A stretch of DNA of 8,167 bases from an uncultured Ruminococcus sp. (GTDB taxonomy: Bacteria; Bacillota; Clostridia; Oscillospirales; Ruminococcaceae). Where the stretch lies: contig CALEPT010000245.1 in assembly GCA_937910385.1 (NCBI GenBank), positions 1 through 8,167 on the forward strand, in the 5' to 3' direction. The position numbers were made by a program, and so were the translations under genes. The notes below the pieces were generated by a model. That model saw only the letters and a list, made by a program, of their open reading frames with translations, was not told the DNA's origin and ran no database searches. Below are positions 6,327 to 8,167 of this stretch, piece after piece (position 1 is the first letter of the stretch; each line of letters opens with the position of its first letter).

Positions 6327-6551
6327 TTATTTTCCGAGTGTGAATATGATGAGCAGTGCAATTACAAAGCCATAGATAGCCGTTGCTTCTGCAAGAGCAC
6401 AGCCCAGCAGCAGAGCTGTTCTGATATCGCCCTTTGCCTCAGGCTGACGAGCGATAGACTCCGTTGCCTTAGCTGTAGCTATTCCTATACCGATACCTGC
6501 GCCCGCACCCGTAAGAACGGCAACAGCTGCGCCCAGTGCTATTAATCCCAT
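6327..6551 (-). CDS. atpE: F1Fo ATP synthase c subunit, first copy (Ala27)
   Basis: This is the promoter-proximal c-ring proteolipid, also 74 residues, with the same helix-loop-helix plan, loop ARQPEAKGDI and ion-binding Glu55. It is identical to the second copy except for Ala27. By hand alignment the two genes differ at about 20 of 225 nucleotides, nearly all silent, so the protein is held constant while the DNA has drifted. GGAGGT lies about 8 nt before the ATG, and the gene starts 20 nt after atpB. Doubling the gene may help meet the high c stoichiometry, or the Ser/Ala mixture may form a hetero-oligomeric ring. Neither is shown by sequence. Confidence 0.96.
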   Translation of the reverse strand: MGLIALGAAVAVLTGAGAGIGIGIATAKATESIARQPEAKGDIRTALLLGCALAEATAIYGFVIALLIIFTLGK

Positions 6552-6571
6552 GATATATTACCTCCATAAAG

Positions 6572-7249
6572 TTAGTGATGTTCTTCCTCTTCTACAGCTT
6601 CTGCCATGTAGAGCGAAGTAAGAAAAACGAATACATAAGCCTGAAGGAGTCCGTCAAAGATATCGAAGTATGCACTTGCGATAACAGGTACGCCTACAGG
6701 AATGCAGTACTTGACAAGCTCCATAACCACGAATGCACCCAGAACGTTTCCAAAAAGTCGCATACTCAGTGACAGCGGCCGCGTCACGAGGTCGAGTATG
6801 TTTATAGGATTAAGGAAGCTCTTCAGCCATTTCAGCGGTCCCTTTTCGATGATGAATGCTGCCTGAACGAGTATGATAGCGACACCTGCCAAAGCAACCG
6901 TAACGTTTATGTCCTTGGTAGGCGGAACAAAGCCGAACAGACCGGCAAGGTTCGCAAAGGCGATATAGATTATCAGTGTTTCGAGGATAGGTATATATTT
7001 CTTTCCTTTACTCCCGAGAATATCGGTGAAAAATTTGTTAAGCCATTCAATTATCCCCTCTATGATACATTGAGAACCTGTAGGGACTTTTTTGAGCCTT
7101 CTCGTGAAAATAATGGAAAGTATCACCAATACCGCCATTATTATCCATGTAACAACACACGAATCAGCGATCGGAATACCACCGAGCACAGGTATAGTGA
7201 ATGCCGTTTTCGATTCAAGCTCTTCCGTGAGCCTTTCGGCAATATCCAT
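6572..7249 (-). CDS. atpB: F1Fo ATP synthase a subunit
   Basis: Subunit a is the membrane stator that supplies the two half-channels for protons at the c-ring. The 225 residues carry several hydrophobic helices: about 31-48, 90-108, 116-134, 150-175 and near the C-terminus. The essential arginine is Arg164 in SLSMRLFGN, followed by the conserved last helix (LLQAYVFVFLTSLYMAEAV). The tail is acidic plus two histidines (EEEEHH), common in this family. I choose ATG 7249 because GAGGG lies 7 nt upstream. An in-frame ATG at 7267 has no ribosome binding site. It opens the operon directly, and no atpI-like gene is seen before it. Confidence 0.95.
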   Translation of the reverse strand: MDIAERLTEELESKTAFTIPVLGGIPIADSCVVTWIIMAVLVILSIIFTRRLKKVPTGSQCIIEGIIEWLNKFFTDILGSKGKKYIPILETLIIYIAFANLAGLFGFVPPTKDINVTVALAGVAIILVQAAFIIEKGPLKWLKSFLNPINILDLVTRPLSLSMRLFGNVLGAFVVMELVKYCIPVGVPVIASAYFDIFDGLLQAYVFVFLTSLYMAEAVEEEEHH

Positions 7250-7281
7250 TATAACACCCTCTTTCATTCATAAAATAATAA

Positions 7282-7314
7282 AACGGAGACAGCGCTGCGG
7301 CTAAAATCCCCGTT
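7282..7314 (-). terminator. Attenuator-like hairpin in the atp leader
   Basis: On the minus strand AACGGGGA (7314-7307) pairs with TCTCCGTT (7289-7282), eight pairs with one G-U, around a 17-nt loop that can itself fold (AGCGCT). It is followed directly by TTATTATTTT, a fair U-rich tract, about 20 nt before the atpB ribosome binding site. This is the form of an intrinsic terminator placed inside a leader. Some transcripts may stop here, but no ligand or protein partner can be named. Confidence 0.5.
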
Positions 7315-7337
7315 GATCCAGTCATGTTAAGCGTCAC

Positions 7338-7383
7338 AAAAGCTTATAAGTCCGCATGGACATTTTCAAGCTACGGAGCTTTT
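7338..7383 (-). promoter_or_regulatory. Alternative-pairing region of the atp leader
   Basis: The arms here are mutually exclusive. AAGCT (7368-7372) can pair with AGCTT at 7377-7381, making a tight hairpin with loop CCGT in the RNA, or with AGCTT at 7341-7345, enclosing the small GTCC/GGAC hairpin (7361-7358 with 7353-7350). The RNA sequence CTCCGT (7378-7373) is repeated in the 3' arm of the downstream terminator-like stem (7288-7283). It could therefore capture ACGGGG and act as an antiterminator. Confidence 0.4.
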
Positions 7384-7398
7384 AACTTCCGCATATAT

Positions 7399-7427
7399 AT
7401 AATATAACAAAACAATAATAATGTCAA
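7399..7427 (-). promoter_or_regulatory. atp operon promoter, sigma-A type
   Basis: Minus-strand TTGACA (7427-7422) is a perfect -35. A spacer of exactly 17 nt leads to TATTAT (7404-7399), one base from the -10 consensus. Start of transcription near 7392 leaves about 140 nt of leader before atpB. Strong housekeeping initiation is expected. The preceding gene ends only about 30 nt upstream of the -35, with no clear terminator between, so some read-through from it is also possible. Confidence 0.9.
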
Positions 7428-7454
7428 GCTTTTCAAGTAAATTTTTTCGTATTA

Positions 7455-7805
7455 TCAAGTAATTTCCGGCTCATTTTTGCCTTCATCTGCAAGTGTTATG
7501 GCATTGCTCAGCCTCTCAACGGCCGACGAATTGAGCTTCTCGGAGAGCCTTACCCTGTCGAGCTCCTTTTTGAACGCAGACAGTTCACCTGCTATGCGCT
7601 TCATTATCTCGGTATTTTTCGCCTGCTGCTCCTCAAGTGCAGCTACTCTCTGCAAAAGCTCGCTGATATTCTCCGCAAACAGCTCGTTTGCCTCATTCTG
7701 CTTTTCGCCGAATTCGGTAAGCTTTTCAGCCGCCTTAAAGGTGCCTATTTTCTCATGCCCGTCAAAGGTGCGCATACTCTCTGCTTTCAGTTCCTTATCA
7801 GCCAT
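7455..7805 (-). CDS. Small predicted coiled-coil protein, function unknown
   Basis: I do not recognise this 116-residue protein. It is charged, with no transmembrane segment or signal peptide and no cysteines. Residues of about 25-95 are predicted continuous helix with heptad-like hydrophobic spacing (ELLQRVAALEEQQ, then IAGELSAFKKELDRVRL), so a dimeric or trimeric coiled coil is likely. Its ATG shares one base with the stop of the upstream sugar-nucleotide gene (TAATG), which argues for coupled translation and a shared pathway, perhaps surface glycan assembly. AGGAGA is about 13 nt upstream, rather far, consistent with reliance on coupling. An alternative start is Met11. Coding is supported by the overlap and the coherent composition. 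Confidence 0.75.
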   Translation of the reverse strand: MADKELKAESMRTFDGHEKIGTFKAAEKLTEFGEKQNEANELFAENISELLQRVAALEEQQAKNTEIMKRIAGELSAFKKELDRVRLSEKLNSSAVERLSNAITLADEGKNEPEIT

Positions 7806-8167
7806 TATTGCTCACGCATCTCCTTCCGCCAGTAATCAAGCGTATCCGCTATGGTCTGCTCCATGGATATATCCGCATTCCAGCCCGTATCGGCATGGAT
7901 AAGCGAAACATCTGGCTCTATTATCGGGATATCGGATGCTCTCATGCGCGCGGGATCCTGCTTTATCTCTATAGGCAGCCGTGCCATGCTCAGCGCCGTA
8001 TCAAGGATATACTGTATCGTTACAGCCTTTCCCCGTCCGACGTTGTACGTTCTGCCGCTGATGCCCTTTTCACCAAGAAGTCTGTAAGCTCTTACAACGT
8101 CCCTTACATCTGTAAAGTCCCTCATCGCAGTAAGATTGCCAACGGACATCTGCGCCGCACCGTCCTG
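7805..8167 (-). CDS. NAD(P)-dependent sugar-nucleotide dehydratase/reductase, C-terminal part (GDP-mannose 4,6-dehydratase/Rmd-like)
   Basis: These are the last 120 codons of a short-chain dehydrogenase/reductase-fold protein whose N-terminus is beyond the right edge. It shows GNLTAMRDFTDVRDVVRAY, RTYNVGRGKAVTI, DPARMRASDIP and the C-terminal TGW...TIADTLDYWR. This set is typical of GDP-mannose 4,6-dehydratases and GDP-6-deoxy-4-keto-mannose reductases, which make GDP-deoxyhexoses (fucose, rhamnose or related) for surface polysaccharides. The NAD-binding GxxGxxG and the YxxxK catalytic pair would lie in the missing part, so dehydratase and reductase cannot be distinguished. It is translationally coupled to the coiled-coil gene that follows and is probably the end of a glycan operon unrelated to atp. 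Confidence 0.85.
   Translation of the reverse strand, partial: QDGAAQMSVGNLTAMRDFTDVRDVVRAYRLLGEKGISGRTYNVGRGKAVTIQYILDTALSMARLPIEIKQDPARMRASDIPIIEPDVSLIHADTGWNADISMEQTIADTLDYWRKEMREQ

Noticed and set aside
7250..7267. Longer atpB start adding six residues
   Set aside because: No ribosome binding site precedes it, whereas GAGGG is correctly placed for ATG 7249.
7215..7325. Short minus-strand frame of 36 codons from ATG 7325, overlapping atpB out of frame
   Set aside because: No ribosome binding site, and it runs through the terminator-like stem. A leader peptide cannot be excluded but is unsupported. Similar tiny frames at 7394 and near 7362 also lack start signals.
1..8167. CRISPR arrays, tRNA or rRNA genes, transposases, phage genes
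   Set aside because: None was seen. The repeats present are too short for CRISPR, and no mobile-element protein or tRNA-like cloverleaf was recognised.

Overview
The window carries a complete F1Fo ATP synthase operon on the minus strand. In transcription order it reads atpB (a), two tandem atpE genes (c), atpF (b), a single reading frame joining atpH (delta) to atpA (alpha), atpG (gamma), atpD (beta) and atpC (epsilon). The start of secD lies downstream at the left edge. Upstream, at the right edge, are the end of a sugar-nucleotide dehydratase/epimerase gene and a small coiled-coil gene. Every gene I accept is on the minus strand. Strong AGGAGG-type ribosome binding sites, near-consensus sigma-A promoters, short H+-type c subunits and moderate GC suggest a Firmicute, most likely a clostridial gut anaerobe of the Ruminococcus/Oscillospiraceae kind. 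That placement is inference from general character, not from a marker gene.

Layout from right to left, the direction of transcription: 8167-7805 is the C-terminal part of a GDP-mannose 4,6-dehydratase/reductase-like protein. Its stop overlaps by one base the start of an unrecognised 116-residue coiled-coil protein (7805-7455). The region 7454-7250 has no accepted gene. It holds a near-perfect promoter (-35 TTGACA, 17 bp, -10 TATTAT) and a leader of about 140 nt with mutually exclusive hairpins, ending in a terminator-like stem just before the atpB ribosome binding site. The Fo genes atpB, atpE, atpE and atpF occupy 7249-5480. The F1 genes occupy 5483-508: the delta-alpha fusion overlaps atpF by ATGA, gamma and beta follow closely, and epsilon is separated from beta by 177 nt packed with perfect stem-loops. 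A GC-rich hairpin follows atpC. An independent promoter and a leader hairpin then precede secD (232 to the left edge).

The enzyme looks functional: Walker motifs, the alpha arginine finger, the beta catalytic glutamate, the c-subunit carboxylate and the a-subunit arginine are all present. The c subunits lack the usual Na+ ligands, so proton coupling is expected.

The features most worth attention are the in-frame delta-alpha fusion, which conflicts with the normal 1:3 delta:alpha ratio; the two c genes, which differ at one residue of 74 despite about 20 nucleotide differences; the structured atpD-atpC spacer; and the attenuator-like atp leader.
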